DNA from: Aquipuribacter hungaricus
GTDB taxonomy: Bacteria > Actinomycetota > Actinomycetes > Actinomycetales > JBBAYJ01
NCBI RefSeq assembly: GCF_042663885.1
Contig: NZ_JBHSXV010000001.1
Reading direction: 5' to 3' (one strand)
DNA: 64,000 bases
Positions 43,438 to 52,887 of the stretch are shown here, one piece after another. Under the pieces are notes generated by a model, which made no database searches, was not told where the DNA came from, and saw only the letters and a program-made list of their open reading frames with translations. The stretch's first letter is position 1. Every line of letters begins with the position of its first letter. The position numbers were made by a program, and so were the translations under genes.

Positions 43438-44562
43438 ATGTCCACTGAGCGGCGCGCGTCGGCGGCGCACGGTGCCCCCGGGCTGGGGGTGCCTGCACAG
43501 GCCGGCCGGCCGGTGCCGGTGCCGGTGCCGGCACCGGCACCGGCGGAGGCGGTTCGCGGGGTACGTGAGGACCCGGCCGCGTTGAGTCTGGTGGCGCAGC
43601 CGATCGTGGACCTCGCCACGGGTGAGGTGGCCGGGTATGAGGCGTTGGCCCGGCTGCCCGCGGCGTGGGGTGTCGCGCCGGACGTCTTCTTCGCCGAGGC
43701 CCACCGGGTGGGGTGTTCCGCGCAGGTGCAGGCGTTGGTGTGCGCGGCGGTGGTGGACCTGCTGCCGTCTCTGCCGGTGGACACGTTCCTCACCTGCAAC
43801 GTGGACCCCAGCGACCTGGCCACCGAGGAGGCCATCGCCCCGCTGCTGGAGCAGCACTCGTTGTCGCGGCTGGTGGTGGAGGTCACCGAGCACGCTTGGC
43901 CTGAGGACCCGGCCCCGGTCGACGCGGCCTTGCGGCGGCTGCGTGCCAAGGGGGCGTTGGTCGCGGCCGACGACGTCGGGGCGGGCTATGCCGGGCTGAA
44001 CCAGCTGATGCGGTTGCGGCCGGACCTGGTCAAGGTCGACCGCGCCTTGGTGGAGAACCTGGGCACCGACCCGGCCGCGGAGCTGCTGGTCAAGGTGCTC
44101 GGTGAGCTGTGCAGCCACCTGGATGCATGGGTAGTCGTGGAGGGCGTGGAGACCCAGACCCAGCTGGCGGCACTGGCCCGCCTCGGGGTCCCGCTCGGGC
44201 AGGGCTGGCTGCTCGGGCGACCTGCGCCGCCCTGGGCGCCCTCGGCGGCCGTCGACCTGGTCCGTCGCCGGGCGGCGATGGCGGTCGTGGAGGAGACCAT
44301 CACCCCGCTGCTGGACACGAGCACCGTGCCGCACGTGCGTGACGCCGTCGGCCGGTGGTGGCTGCTGGCCGCCGAGGGCGCGCAGCCCGCGATGACCATG
44401 GCCCCGTCGACGTCGGTCGTCGAGGCTGCGGCCCGCGCGGTGGCCCGCCCGCCGGATCAGCGCTGGACCCCCGTGCTGGTGACCTCCCGTACCGGTGACG
44501 TCATCGGCCACGTCAACGTCGAGGCCCTTGTGCTGGCCCTGACCCGCACCGCCCGCCCCTGA
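43438..44562 (+). CDS. EAL-domain c-di-GMP phosphodiesterase
   Basis: A 374-residue cytoplasmic protein that should hydrolyse cyclic di-GMP. After a Pro/Val/Ala-rich N-terminus (43511-43550 encodes alternating PVPVPV/PAPAPA) comes the EAL domain with all catalytic positions: YEALARL, CNVDP, VVEVTEH, AADDVGAGYAGL, LVKVDRAL, EGVET and QGWLLGRP. The last 120 residues resemble the half-CBS/regulatory tail common in actinobacterial EAL proteins (VVEAAARAVARP...TGDVIGHVN). Confidence 0.92.
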   Translation: MSTERRASAAHGAPGLGVPAQAGRPVPVPVPAPAPAEAVRGVREDPAALSLVAQPIVDLATGEVAGYEALARLPAAWGVAPDVFFAEAHRVGCSAQVQALVCAAVVDLLPSLPVDTFLTCNVDPSDLATEEAIAPLLEQHSLSRLVVEVTEHAWPEDPAPVDAALRRLRAKGALVAADDVGAGYAGLNQLMRLRPDLVKVDRALVENLGTDPAAELLVKVLGELCSHLDAWVVVEGVETQTQLAALARLGVPLGQGWLLGRPAPPWAPSAAVDLVRRRAAMAVVEETITPLLDTSTVPHVRDAVGRWWLLAAEGAQPAMTMAPSTSVVEAAARAVARPPDQRWTPVLVTSRTGDVIGHVNVEALVLALTRTARP

Positions 44563-44760
44563 CCAGGCCGCTTCCGTCAGGGCGGCCTCCGCTGACATGC
44601 GGTCCCTGCGTCGGGCACGCGGGCTGTCGGTCGATGCTGCGGTGCCGCTCAAGGGTGTCCTGGCCCGTGACGACATCGGGTGCGGCCCACTGCCTGCTAG
44701 AGGGCATCAGCCAAACCCCGCGCCCGGGGTCGAAGTCACCCGAAGGACGAGGAAACCACG

Positions 44761-45030
44761 ATGAGCAGCGAACACGCCGGCTCCAGCACCCGTGACGGGA
44801 TCGCTCTGCTGATGGCCGCGATGCGTGACGACCCCGTGGCAGTCGCGCTGCTGCTGGAGGACTGGAGTGCGAGGCAGACCCGGGACGTCGCGGTGTTCTG
44901 CGCCTACCTCGCTGCCGGGCACCTCAAGGCGGCAGAGACCCAGCACTCCCAACCGGGACTGTACGACGCGGCCCTGCACGACGTCGCCCTGCAACTCGCC
45001 GCCACCGGCCGCACCACCCTGACCGAGTAA
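44761..45030 (+). CDS. Small hypothetical protein in the chemotaxis cluster
   Basis: An 89-residue helical, Ala/Leu-rich protein (IALLMAAMRDDPVAVALLLEDWSA, DVAVFCAYLAAGHLKAAE) of no family I recognise. GAAGGACGAGG lies upstream of the ATG. Between the EAL gene and the chemoreceptor; possibly part of that regulon. Confidence 0.65.
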   Translation: MSSEHAGSSTRDGIALLMAAMRDDPVAVALLLEDWSARQTRDVAVFCAYLAAGHLKAAETQHSQPGLYDAALHDVALQLAATGRTTLTE

Positions 45031-45046
45031 TCCTCCCGCAGCCCCC

Positions 45047-45073
45047 TCAACTTTGCGGCGGCTGCGCCGATCA
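45047..45073 (+). promoter_or_regulatory. FliA/WhiG-type promoter for the chemoreceptor
   Basis: TCAA (45047-45050), 15 bases, GCCGATCA (45066-45073): two mismatches from TAAA-N15-GCCGATAA. About 150 bases before the receptor start. Confidence 0.6.
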
Positions 45074-45222
45074 AGACGTGGCTGCTCCGGCTCCCGTTAC
45101 GGAGCGATACACCCTCGAACGGTCACCCTCATCACCGTCACTGCCACACGTCGACCTGTCGGTCGATCGTCCTTTTCGTCCCAACCTCACCGCGCCCCCG
45201 CGCCCCCTGTTCAGGAGTCCTT

Positions 45223-46854
45223 ATGAGCATCACCGCCGCCGACCGTCACGAGGGTCTTGCTGTCGAGCGGTCCCGCCGTCGCGGATCCCGCCTGCTGAGC
45301 TGGTCGTTGCCGGTGAAGATCGGCGCGCAGGTCGCGGTGACCGGGCTGGCGTTCGGGGTGATCCTGGTCAGCAACACGGTCATCAACGCGCAGCGGACCG
45401 AGGCCAACGCCGCCCAGCGGCAGGCCACCTCGGTGGTGGAGCACGTCCTGGGGCTGGAGGTCGCCAGCCAAGAGGTCAGCCAGGCCGTTCTGCTAAGCGT
45501 GGTCGACCCGGCTGCTTCCGCGTCGCGGTACGAAGAGGCACTGGCCCACCACACCGAGGCTGTTGAGGCGACGATGTCCGACGGTGAGGCCGCGCAGAAC
45601 GAGCAGCTGGACACTCAGCTCGCGGGTCTGGCTGAGCAGGACGAGGCCTTCTTGGTCGAGGCCGACCGGTTCGTCGCCCTCGCCGGCAGCGAGCCCGCTG
45701 CCGCCGCCGCCGAGGTCGACACCATCAGCGTGTCACAGCAGGCCTACACCGACTACCTGGGTGAGCTGGAGTCCACCTTGAAGGAACGTGAGGCCGCCGC
45801 CACGCAGGCCGCCACCGCCGCCGGAGCGCTGGCCGCAACCGTGCTGTGGATCTCCTCAACCGTCGGGCTGCTGCTGGCCGGGGTGGCGGCGTTCGTGCTG
45901 TACCGCACCACCGGCCCGGCCCTGCTGAGCACCGTCCGCGCGCTGGAGACCCTCGCCGCCGGTGACCTACGGGTCAACGCCGAGCTCGGCCGCACCGACG
46001 AGGTCGGCCGGATCGGCACCGCCGTCGACGCCCTCGCGGTGAGCCTGCGCACCTCGCTGGGTCAGGTACAGGCCGGCGCCGGGCAGCTGTTCTCCTCCGC
46101 CGAGCAGCTCAACTCCGGTGCGAGCGAGGTCGCCGCCGCCGCGGACGAGTCCAGCCAGCAGGCCAACGTCGTGGCCGCGGCCGCGGAGCAGGTCACCCGC
46201 AACGTGCAGACCGTCGCCGCGGGTGTGGAGGAGATGGGCCAGTCCATCCGCGAGATCGCCCACAACGCCCAAGAGGCCGCTCACGTGGCCGGAGACGCCG
46301 TCACCGTGGCCGGTGACGCGAACACCATCGTCACCCGCCTCAGCGAGTCCAGCCAGCTCATCGGCGAGGTCGTCCGCGTCATCACCACCATCGCCGAGCA
46401 GACCAACCTGCTGGCCCTCAACGCCACCATCGAGGCCGCCCGCGCCGGAGAGGCCGGCAAGGGCTTCGCCGTGGTCGCCACCGAAGTCAAGGAACTCGCC
46501 TCCCAGACCAGCAAGGCCACCGACGACATCGGCAAGCGGGTCGCGGCGATCCAGGCCGACTCCGGTGACGTCGTCGGCGCCATCGACACCATCCAGACCA
46601 CGATCGGGCGCATCCACGACATCCAGACCACCATCGCCTCCGCGGTGGAGGAACAGACCGCCGTCACCGCCGAGATGGGCCGCTCCCTGGCCGAAGCCGC
46701 CGCCGGCTCCGCCGAGATCGGCGCCGGCATCACCGCCGTCGCTGCCGCTGCCGAACAGTCCTCCGCCCAGGCCCAGACCAGCGCGGAGTACACCCGCGGC
46801 CTGACCAGCCTCAGCCAGGAACTGAACAGCACCGTGGCCCGGTTCACCCTGTGA
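45223..46854 (+). CDS. Methyl-accepting chemotaxis protein
   Basis: A 543-residue transmembrane receptor. Helix 1 about residues 30-48; an extracellular four-helix-like domain rich in Ala/Glu to about residue 195; helix 2 about 200-228; HAMP; then the cytoplasmic signalling coiled coil with the highly conserved hairpin EQTNLLALNATIEAARAGEA and GKGFAVVATEVKELA. Couples to CheA/CheW, which are not in the window. Implies a flagellated host. Confidence 0.95.
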   Translation: MSITAADRHEGLAVERSRRRGSRLLSWSLPVKIGAQVAVTGLAFGVILVSNTVINAQRTEANAAQRQATSVVEHVLGLEVASQEVSQAVLLSVVDPAASASRYEEALAHHTEAVEATMSDGEAAQNEQLDTQLAGLAEQDEAFLVEADRFVALAGSEPAAAAAEVDTISVSQQAYTDYLGELESTLKEREAAATQAATAAGALAATVLWISSTVGLLLAGVAAFVLYRTTGPALLSTVRALETLAAGDLRVNAELGRTDEVGRIGTAVDALAVSLRTSLGQVQAGAGQLFSSAEQLNSGASEVAAAADESSQQANVVAAAAEQVTRNVQTVAAGVEEMGQSIREIAHNAQEAAHVAGDAVTVAGDANTIVTRLSESSQLIGEVVRVITTIAEQTNLLALNATIEAARAGEAGKGFAVVATEVKELASQTSKATDDIGKRVAAIQADSGDVVGAIDTIQTTIGRIHDIQTTIASAVEEQTAVTAEMGRSLAEAAAGSAEIGAGITAVAAAAEQSSAQAQTSAEYTRGLTSLSQELNSTVARFTL

Positions 46855-47126
46855 CCCTTCGGCGGGCCCGGGTCGTCGACCTCGACGAGGTCCCCGGTCA
46901 GGCGCACATCGCAGCCACGACAGCCGACACCTAACCTAGGTGCACAACGGGGCCCGGGTGCCGGGCCGCGGCCGGGACGACTCCTTTAGGTTAACCGGCA
47001 GTGCATCCCCGGCAGGCGGTCGTCATGCGGGTCAAGACCTCGATCTCTCCCGGGTGGGCGCCAGCGGGTCGCCATCGTGACCATGGTCCGACCGCCGCGG
47101 CGGGTACATGCTGAGGTTCAGTGGCC

Positions 47127-47744
47127 TCAGGATGTGGCGAGTTGGGCGACGTGACGCCGGACGATGCCGTCGGCGCGGGCTGCCGGCATTCGTGCGGGTT
47201 CAGCGGCACGGGCGATGGCGAGACCGTCGAGGACGGCGAGCAGGTGTGCGGCCTCGAGATCGGCCTCACGGTCGGGGAACAGCTTCTCGATCCATCTGCG
47301 CAGGAACTGCTCGGTCTCTGACCATCCGGTGGCGAAGGCGTGGGCGACAGGACCCTGCTGGGTGGCCTTCGCGGCGTACCACAGCCAGACGACCGAGGGC
47401 GCGACGTCGTCGTCTGCGGCGTTGGCCAGGAGCAGGCAGAAGGCGAGGAAGGCAGCCGTCGCACCCTGCTGGTCCATGGCCTCGCGGGTGCGCTGCTCGG
47501 CCCGGGTCTTGAACTGCGTCGTCACGTGGTCGGCGGCCGCGACTAGCAGTGCGTCCTTGGTGCGGAAGTGGTGCTGGACCGCCCCGATCGACACCCCCGC
47601 CTCAGTGGCCACCCGCCGTACGGACAGGCCGTCGAGTCCGTCGCGGACCAGCACTCGCACGACCGCGTCCATCACCAGCCGTTCACCACGCTCGCGGCGG
47701 GACGGCTTGTCCCCGGGACCCCGGCCCACTATCTTCACCGCCAT
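47127..47744 (-). CDS. TetR family repressor
   Basis: About 205 residues. Helix-turn-helix ERLVMDAVVRVLVRDGLDGLSVRRVATEAGVSIGAVQHHFRTKDALL is typical; the C-terminal part fits the TetR_C_6 ligand-binding type. Alternative start ATG 47777 would overlap the divergent gene. A perfect operator-like palindrome (47739-47758) covers the start at 47744, implying tight autoregulation and control of the divergent membrane genes. Confidence 0.9.
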   Translation of the reverse strand: MAVKIVGRGPGDKPSRRERGERLVMDAVVRVLVRDGLDGLSVRRVATEAGVSIGAVQHHFRTKDALLVAAADHVTTQFKTRAEQRTREAMDQQGATAAFLAFCLLLANAADDDVAPSVVWLWYAAKATQQGPVAHAFATGWSETEQFLRRWIEKLFPDREADLEAAHLLAVLDGLAIARAAEPARMPAARADGIVRRHVAQLATS

Positions 47745-47758
47745 ACGCTCGTATGGCG
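47739..47758. promoter_or_regulatory. TetR operator (20-base palindrome)
   Basis: CGCCATACG-CT-CGTATGGCG: two perfect nine-base arms around a two-base centre, between divergent tetR and the DUF998 gene and overlapping the probable tetR start. Classic TetR-dimer binding site geometry. Confidence 0.8.
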
Positions 47759-47775
47759 AGCCTGGGAGGGTGGTC

Positions 47776-48459
47776 ATGGATCGACGGTACGCCGGGGCCA
47801 TCGCCTGGGTGCTGAGCGCCGTGGTGCTGCCCGTGCAGCTGGTGGTGGCGCTGCGGTGGCCGGAGGGCTACTCGGTGACCGCCAACGCCATCAGCGATCT
47901 CGGTGTCACCGAGTGCGGGCAGTTCGACGAGGGCGGCGGCGAGCAGCGACGTCCGGTCTGCTCCCCGTGGCACGGGCTCTTCAACACCGCCCTGGTCGTC
48001 TCCGGGCTGCTGGTCGCACTCGGTGCCGCCCTGCTGCACCGCTGGTGGCCCGGGCGGTCCGGACACGCAGGCACCACCCTCCTGGTGATCGCCGGGGGGC
48101 TCGTCGCTGTCGTCGGCCTGGCGCCGTGGGACACCCACCCCGCCCTCCACGACATGGCCGCACTCGGACAGGCCGCCGCCCAGTGGCTGGCCATGGGCCT
48201 GCTCGCCGCAGCGGCCGGCGCCGGCGCGTTCCGCCGCGTCACCATGGGTGCACTCGTGCTCTCGGTAGCCGGGTTCGCCGCGTTCGTGGCCGGGATCGAG
48301 GGTGCTGAGGTGCCCATCGTGGGGTTGGGCGGAGCCGAGCGGCTCTCCTTCGACACCCTCACCCTCTGGACGGCCGGTGCCGGTGTCTTCGTGCTCGCCC
48401 GAAGACACGGCCACGTCCCAGACCCGGCACCACGACCGATCGGAGCGCGAGATGCCTGA
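47776..48459 (+). CDS. DUF998 family membrane protein
   Basis: A 227-residue protein with six hydrophobic helices. PEGYSVTANAISDLGVTECG, HGLFNTALVVSGLLVALGA, and the HDMAALGQAAAQWLAMGLL region match DUF998, a family of unknown function. GGGAGG precedes the ATG. Divergent from tetR, whose operator lies 18 bases upstream. Confidence 0.85.
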   Translation: MDRRYAGAIAWVLSAVVLPVQLVVALRWPEGYSVTANAISDLGVTECGQFDEGGGEQRRPVCSPWHGLFNTALVVSGLLVALGAALLHRWWPGRSGHAGTTLLVIAGGLVAVVGLAPWDTHPALHDMAALGQAAAQWLAMGLLAAAAGAGAFRRVTMGALVLSVAGFAAFVAGIEGAEVPIVGLGGAERLSFDTLTLWTAGAGVFVLARRHGHVPDPAPRPIGARDA

Positions 48460-48640
48460 ACAGTCCCGACCACGCCTGGCCATCGGTATTGGTGTCGGCC
48501 TCGTCGTACTCGGCGCGGTGCTGGCCCTGGCGTTCGCCGACGTGGAGACCCCTGTGATCGGGCTACGCCAAGCCGGCGTGGTCCTGATCGTCATCGGCGC
48601 CATCGACATCGTCGCGGTGCTCGCAGCCCGGAAGCGCTGA
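48452..48640 (+). CDS. Small two-helix membrane protein
   Basis: A 62-residue protein with two helices (LAIGIGVGLVVLGAVLALAF and GVVLIVIGAIDIVAVLAA), resembling DUF6458-type small proteins. Overlaps the DUF998 gene by eight bases; translationally coupled and under the same TetR control. Confidence 0.75.
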   Translation: MPEQSRPRLAIGIGVGLVVLGAVLALAFADVETPVIGLRQAGVVLIVIGAIDIVAVLAARKR

Positions 48641-48739
48641 AGAAGCCCTCCCACTCACGGTCGACCCGGCCCCGCGCGATTCAGCCTGGCGCACCAGTCG
48701 ACTCGACCCATTGACCTCCCTGCTTACGTCAGAACCTGA

Positions 48740-48964
48740 CGAGACGACACGGTCCTCGACCTGTCAGAGCATCACGGCGACGGCACACCGGGTTCGGTCG
48801 TCTGGGTCCCGGTGGACGACCTCCCGGTTCTCCATGCCGAGCTCGGGCAACGTCGGCACGCTGGCCTGCGACCCGGGATCGACCGCAGGGCACCGGGTGG
48901 CCCGACCATGGACGTCACCGACCCGTTCGGCAACGTGCTGCGCCTCTGCCAAGCCAACCGCTGA
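48740..48964 (+). pseudogene. 5'-truncated VOC/glyoxalase-like gene
   Basis: One frame reads as the C-terminal half of a VOC protein: LDLSEHHGDGTPGSVVWVPV, VLHAELGQRRHAGLRPGID, RRAPGGPTMDVTDPFGNVLR and a stop. The N-terminal half (with the first metal ligand) is absent and the frame is closed by a stop at 48737-48739. A decayed gene. Confidence 0.65.
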
Positions 48965-49106
48965 GACAACGAGCGGCCGCCGTGTGACGTGTTCCGGGCG
49001 ACGATCGCCCTGCGGGACGCCGGCACGAGCTACGTGGAGGTCCGCAGCACCGCCCGGCTGGTCGCCGAAAGGCGGTCCCCACCTGCCGACCTGACAGCTG
49101 CGGTTG

Positions 49107-49631
49107 TCAGTCGGACACTCTCGGGGTGTCCAGGTCGGGCGCCGGGACTCGAGCCCCGCCATGACCATCAAGAGGCGCCAGATCGAAGGGGCGACGGACC
49201 GTGCGCGAGGCGATCCGCCACACCCCGTCACGGCGCTGGTAGTGGTCTTCGTACACCCCTCCACCGACTACCCAGCGACCGTCAGGCAGTTGGACGGTGA
49301 CCACCACGTCGCACCGCCCCACCGCCTGGTCCAGGTCATCCGTGTCCCGGTCCACGACGTGGTTGGTGGTGGCGTGCTGCATCCTCGAGAACGTGGCCCA
49401 CTGCCCCCGCACCGCGGCGAGGATCGCCTCAAGGCCATGGAAGCGGTGCTCCTCGTCGTCTTCGAGGTCGTCACCGGCTGCGTCCCACAGCGCCCCGTCC
49501 GTCCACACGCCGGCGAAGCGCTCCAGGTCCTCCTGGTCTGCTCCGATGCAGTAGTCAGCTGCCAGTCGATGCAGGGCCAGCTGCGTCTCCACCTGCTCCA
49601 GTCGGGCTGCCAAGTCCTCGATCGTCACCAC
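49107..49631 (-). CDS. SnoaL-like (NTF2-fold) protein
   Basis: A 174-residue SnoaL_4-type protein: ALHRLAADYCIGADQEDLERFAGVWTDGALWD, HATTNHVVDRDTD, VYEDHYQRRDGVWRIASRTVRR. These cone-shaped folds act as small dehydratases/cyclases or binding proteins. No pathway context. Confidence 0.85.
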   Translation of the reverse strand: MVTIEDLAARLEQVETQLALHRLAADYCIGADQEDLERFAGVWTDGALWDAAGDDLEDDEEHRFHGLEAILAAVRGQWATFSRMQHATTNHVVDRDTDDLDQAVGRCDVVVTVQLPDGRWVVGGGVYEDHYQRRDGVWRIASRTVRRPFDLAPLDGHGGARVPAPDLDTPRVSD

Positions 49632-49734
49632 GCGGCCACGCTAGGCGCCTGGTCTCGCGGCGGGCGTGCGCGAGACGCCCGAGTGGCGGGAGCAGTCCCA
49701 CCAGCCGATCGGATATCGGTGCTGGTCTCGTCGC

Positions 49735-50084
49735 TCACCCGATAGTCGCGCTCTGATCGAGCAGGTCGATGGTCGTGATGCGTTGGTTGTCGGTCCCGTA
49801 GCCGGCGACGGTTGCCGGCTCACCCTCGCCGTCGAACGTTCCGAGGACCCACCCGTCCACGACGACCAGGGGCACCACCTGGCCGCCGACCAGCCGCAGG
49901 TCGACGCGGACAGCGTCACCGGCTGACCCTACGAAGATCCCGGTGCTCACTCCTCGGGTGACGGAGGAGACAGAGAACGCCTGATCGGTGATGTCACCTT
50001 GCGAGCAGGCAGCGCCCCTCTCCCCGGCGCTCGGGGAGTCACCGAGGCGTGTGAGCGCCGGCACCTGAGAGTGGGAGCGTGGTC
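49735..50084 (-). pseudogene. 3' part of host gene split by the IS21 element
   Basis: The reading frame ending at 49735 gives a beta-rich C-terminal half (VSSVTRGVSTGIFVGSAGD, VDLRLVGGQVVPLVVVDGWV). It starts abruptly at the insertion-element end. Joined to 53990-54114 after removing one four-base target duplicate, the frame is continuous and encodes 156 residues. Function unknown. Confidence 0.6.
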
Positions 50085-50100
50085 TGGCCCCAGGGTGGCG
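50085..50100 (+). repeat. IS21 left terminal inverted repeat
   Basis: TGGCCCCAGGGTGGCG, identical over 16 bases to the inverted complement of 53974-53989; imperfect similarity continues for about 18 more bases to GGCCCCACC. Confidence 0.8.
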
Positions 50101-50220
50101 GTCTGATTTGGCCCCACCTGCGGGGGCGACACGCCGTTGTGGCGGCCTGAGCTGGCCCCACTGTCGCGGGGTGGATCGTGTCGGTCGTGGGTCGTTCCAC
50201 GAGCGGCGGGAGGCCGTGAG

Positions 50221-51916
50221 GTGGTGTCGAGGGTGGAGCTGTTCGAGGCGATCCGGCGCGACCACCGCCGGGAAGAGCTGTCGATCCGACAGCTCGCGGC
50301 CCGACACGGGGTGCACCGCCGCACGGTGAGACAGGCGCTGGACAACGCAGTTCCGCCGGCGCGGAAGGTCCCGCAGCGGGCGGCGCCGAAGCTGGAGCGG
50401 GTGGCGCCGGTCATCGACGCGATGCTGCGGGAGGACCTGACCGCGCCTCGCAAGCAGCAGCACACCGCCCGCCGGGTCCTGGCGAGGTTGGTGGAGGAGC
50501 ACGACGTCCTCGACGTGTCGTACTGGACGGTGCGTGACTACGTGGCTCGCCGCCGTCCGGAGATCGCCGTCGAGGGCGGTCGGGTAGTCGAGACGGCGTT
50601 CGTGCCGCAGTCCCACGCACCCGGCGCGGAAGGCGAGGTGGACTTCGCGGATCTGTGGGTCGACCTGGCCGGGGTCCGGACGAAAGTCCAGATGTTCACG
50701 TTCCGGCTGTCGTGCTCGGGGAAGGCGGTGCACCGGGCGTTCGGCACCCAGGGCCAGGAGGCGTTCCTGGCCGGTCACCTGGAGGCCTTCGCCGCCCTGG
50801 GCGGGGTCCCGACGGTCCACGTCCGCTATGACAACCTGAAGTCTGCGGTCTCGCGGGTGCTGTTCGGCCGGGACCGGGTGGAGTCGGAGAGGTGGGTGCA
50901 GTTCCGCTCCCACTACGGCTTCGACGCGTTCTACTGCCAGCCCGGTGTCACCGGCGCCCACGAGAAAGGCGGGGTGGAGGGCGAGGGCGGCCGGTTCCGC
51001 CGCACCCACCTGGTCCCGGTCCCCAAGGTCGCCTCCATCGCCGAGCTCAACGCCCGCCTGGCCCGCTACGACGACATCGACGACGCCCGCCGGGTCGCGA
51101 ACCGGGTCCGGACCGTCGGGCAGGACTTCGCGCTCGAGCAGCCCCACCTGCGGCCGCTGCCGCGGGAGGCCTTCGAGGCCGGGCTGTCGTTGACGCCGCG
51201 GGTTGACCGCCACGCCCGGATCACGGTCCGTCAGTGCCACTACTCCGTCCCCGCACGCCTCGTCGGGCGTCGGGTCCGGGTGCTGCTGCGCGCGGACGAG
51301 CTGGTCGTCTTTGACGGGCGGGCGGAGGTGGCCCGCCACGAGCGGTCCACCGTCCGCGGGTCCGCGACGCTGCTGCTGGACCACTACCTGGAGGTCCTGG
51401 CCCACAAGCCGGGAGCCCTGCCCGGCGCGACCGCGCTGGTCCAGGCCCGGGCCTGCGGCGCGTTCACCAGCGCCCACGACGCGTTCTGGGCCGCGGCCCG
51501 CAGAGCCCACGGCGACGCTGCGGGGACCCGGGAGCTGGTGGAGGTCCTGCTGATGCACCGGCACCTGGCCGCGGTCGACGTCGTCGACGGCCTCACCGCG
51601 GCCCTCGGGGTCGGGGCGGTCCGAGCCGACGTCGTCGCCGTCGAGGCCCGCCGCATCGCCGACCAGCGACCCTCCGAAGGCACCTCGAACATGAGGGCCA
51701 CGGCGGACGCCGACTCCGCACGGCTGCCAGCGGCGCGGGTCGCGTCGCTCACCGAGCGCCGCCTTGCCGATGCGACCGCCGTCATCGCGGGCTTGCCCCC
51801 GGACGCCCGGCCTACGCCCACGGTCACCGCCTACGACGAGGCTCCTCACCCGCCGCCGCACCCCGCCCGCTGCCACCAACGCGGCGCGGGCGTCCTCGGA
51901 AGGACAGGTCTCATGA
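50221..51916 (+). pseudogene. istA: IS21 transposase IstA (frameshifted near its 3' end)
   Basis: The DDE transposase of the element. N-terminal helix-turn-helix RREELSIRQLAARHGVHRRTV; catalytic region with EVDFADLWVDLAG (D), VRYDNLKSAV (D) and EKGGVEGEGGRFRR (E). GTG at 50221 with GGGAGG upstream. At the end, an extra G (about 51841) puts the gene in frame with istB; without it the frame would read YDELLTRRRTPPAAT and stop in TCATGA overlapping the istB ATG. As read, IstA and IstB are fused. Confidence 0.85.
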
Positions 51917-52742
51917 CCACCAGCCCAACCGCACGACCTGCTGCGCCGCCGGCGGCGCCGGCCCTGCGGCGCCGCCGGGGCATGACGGACCAGGCCGCGG
52001 ACGCCGCCGTCGAGCAGGCCTGCCGGGACCTGCGTCTACCCACGATCCGGGCCCGCGCCCAGGAGATGCTGACCGCGGCAGAGAAGGAGCAGGCGACCTA
52101 CCGCGGGTTCCTCGCCGAGCTGCTGCTGGCCGAGTGCGACGACCGCGCCCGCCGCCGTTCGGCCCGCCGGGTCAAGGCCGCCGGGTTCCCCCGCGACAAG
52201 TGGGTCGGGGACTTCGACTTCGACGCCAACCCCAACGTCAACCCCGCCACCATCCACACCCTCGCCACCAGCGCCTGGGTCCGCGACGGGCACCCCCTCT
52301 GCCTCATCGGGGACTCCGGCACCGGCAAGTCCCACCTGCTCATCGGCCTGGGCACCGCGGCCGCCGAAGCCGGCTACCGCGTCAAGTACACCCTGGCCAC
52401 GAAGCTGGTGAACGAGCTCGTCGAGGCCGCCGACGAGAAGGTCCTGGCCAAGACCATCGCCCGCTACGGCCGCGTCGACCTGCTCTGCATCGACGAGCCG
52501 GCTACATGGCCCTGGACCGCCGCGGCGCCGAGCTCCTCTTCCAGGTCCTCACAGAACGCGAAGAGAAGAACAGCGTCGCCATCGCCAGCAACGAGTCCTT
52601 CTCCGGCTGGACCAAGACCTTCACCGACCCGCGCCTCTGCGCCGCCATCGTCGACCGGCTCACCTTCGGCGCCAACATCATCGAGACCGGCACCCAGTCC
52701 TACCGACTCGCCCACACCCTCGCCCACCAGGGCGCGCGCTGA
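51913..52742 (+). pseudogene. istB: IS21 helper ATPase IstB (frameshifted)
   Basis: The AAA+ ATPase that remodels target DNA for IstA. N-terminal DLRLPTIRARAQEMLTAAEKEQ, Walker A GDSGTGKSHLLIG, Walker B VDLLCIDE. Directly after that motif one base is missing (about 52497): the expected ELGYMALDRRGAELLFQ resumes in the next frame and runs to the normal end ETGTQSYRLAHTLAHQ. The gene is therefore broken, unless this is a sequencing error. Confidence 0.85.
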
Positions 52743-52814
52743 GACCCAGCCCTGAGAGGGCGGCGCCTCGCGAGGCCTCAGTCAGCGCTTCCGGGAACTG
52801 GTCCTGTCGGGGAC

Positions 52815-52842
52815 TCAAGGCGAGACCTTGATCGGCCGAAGG
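52815..52842 (+). promoter_or_regulatory. Possible FliA-like promoter for the passenger genes
   Basis: TCAA (52815-52818), 16 bases, GCCGAAGG (52835-52842): weak similarity to the sigma-28 pattern seen in the signalling cluster, with one extra spacer base. Also contains CAAGG-N5-CCTTG. Confidence 0.25.
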
Positions 52843-52887
52843 GGTGAGCGCCAGCCCGACAAACCGGACCATTCAGGGAGCCTCATC

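Noticed and set aside
46935..47000. Palindromes around CACCTA-ACC-TAGGTG and GGTTAACC after the chemoreceptor
   Set aside because: Could be a hairpin, but no U-tract or partner gene makes a specific call possible.
49735..51879. 714-codon minus-strand ORF over istA
   Set aside because: Only its last 115 codons (outside the element) look like real protein; the rest is antisense to istA.
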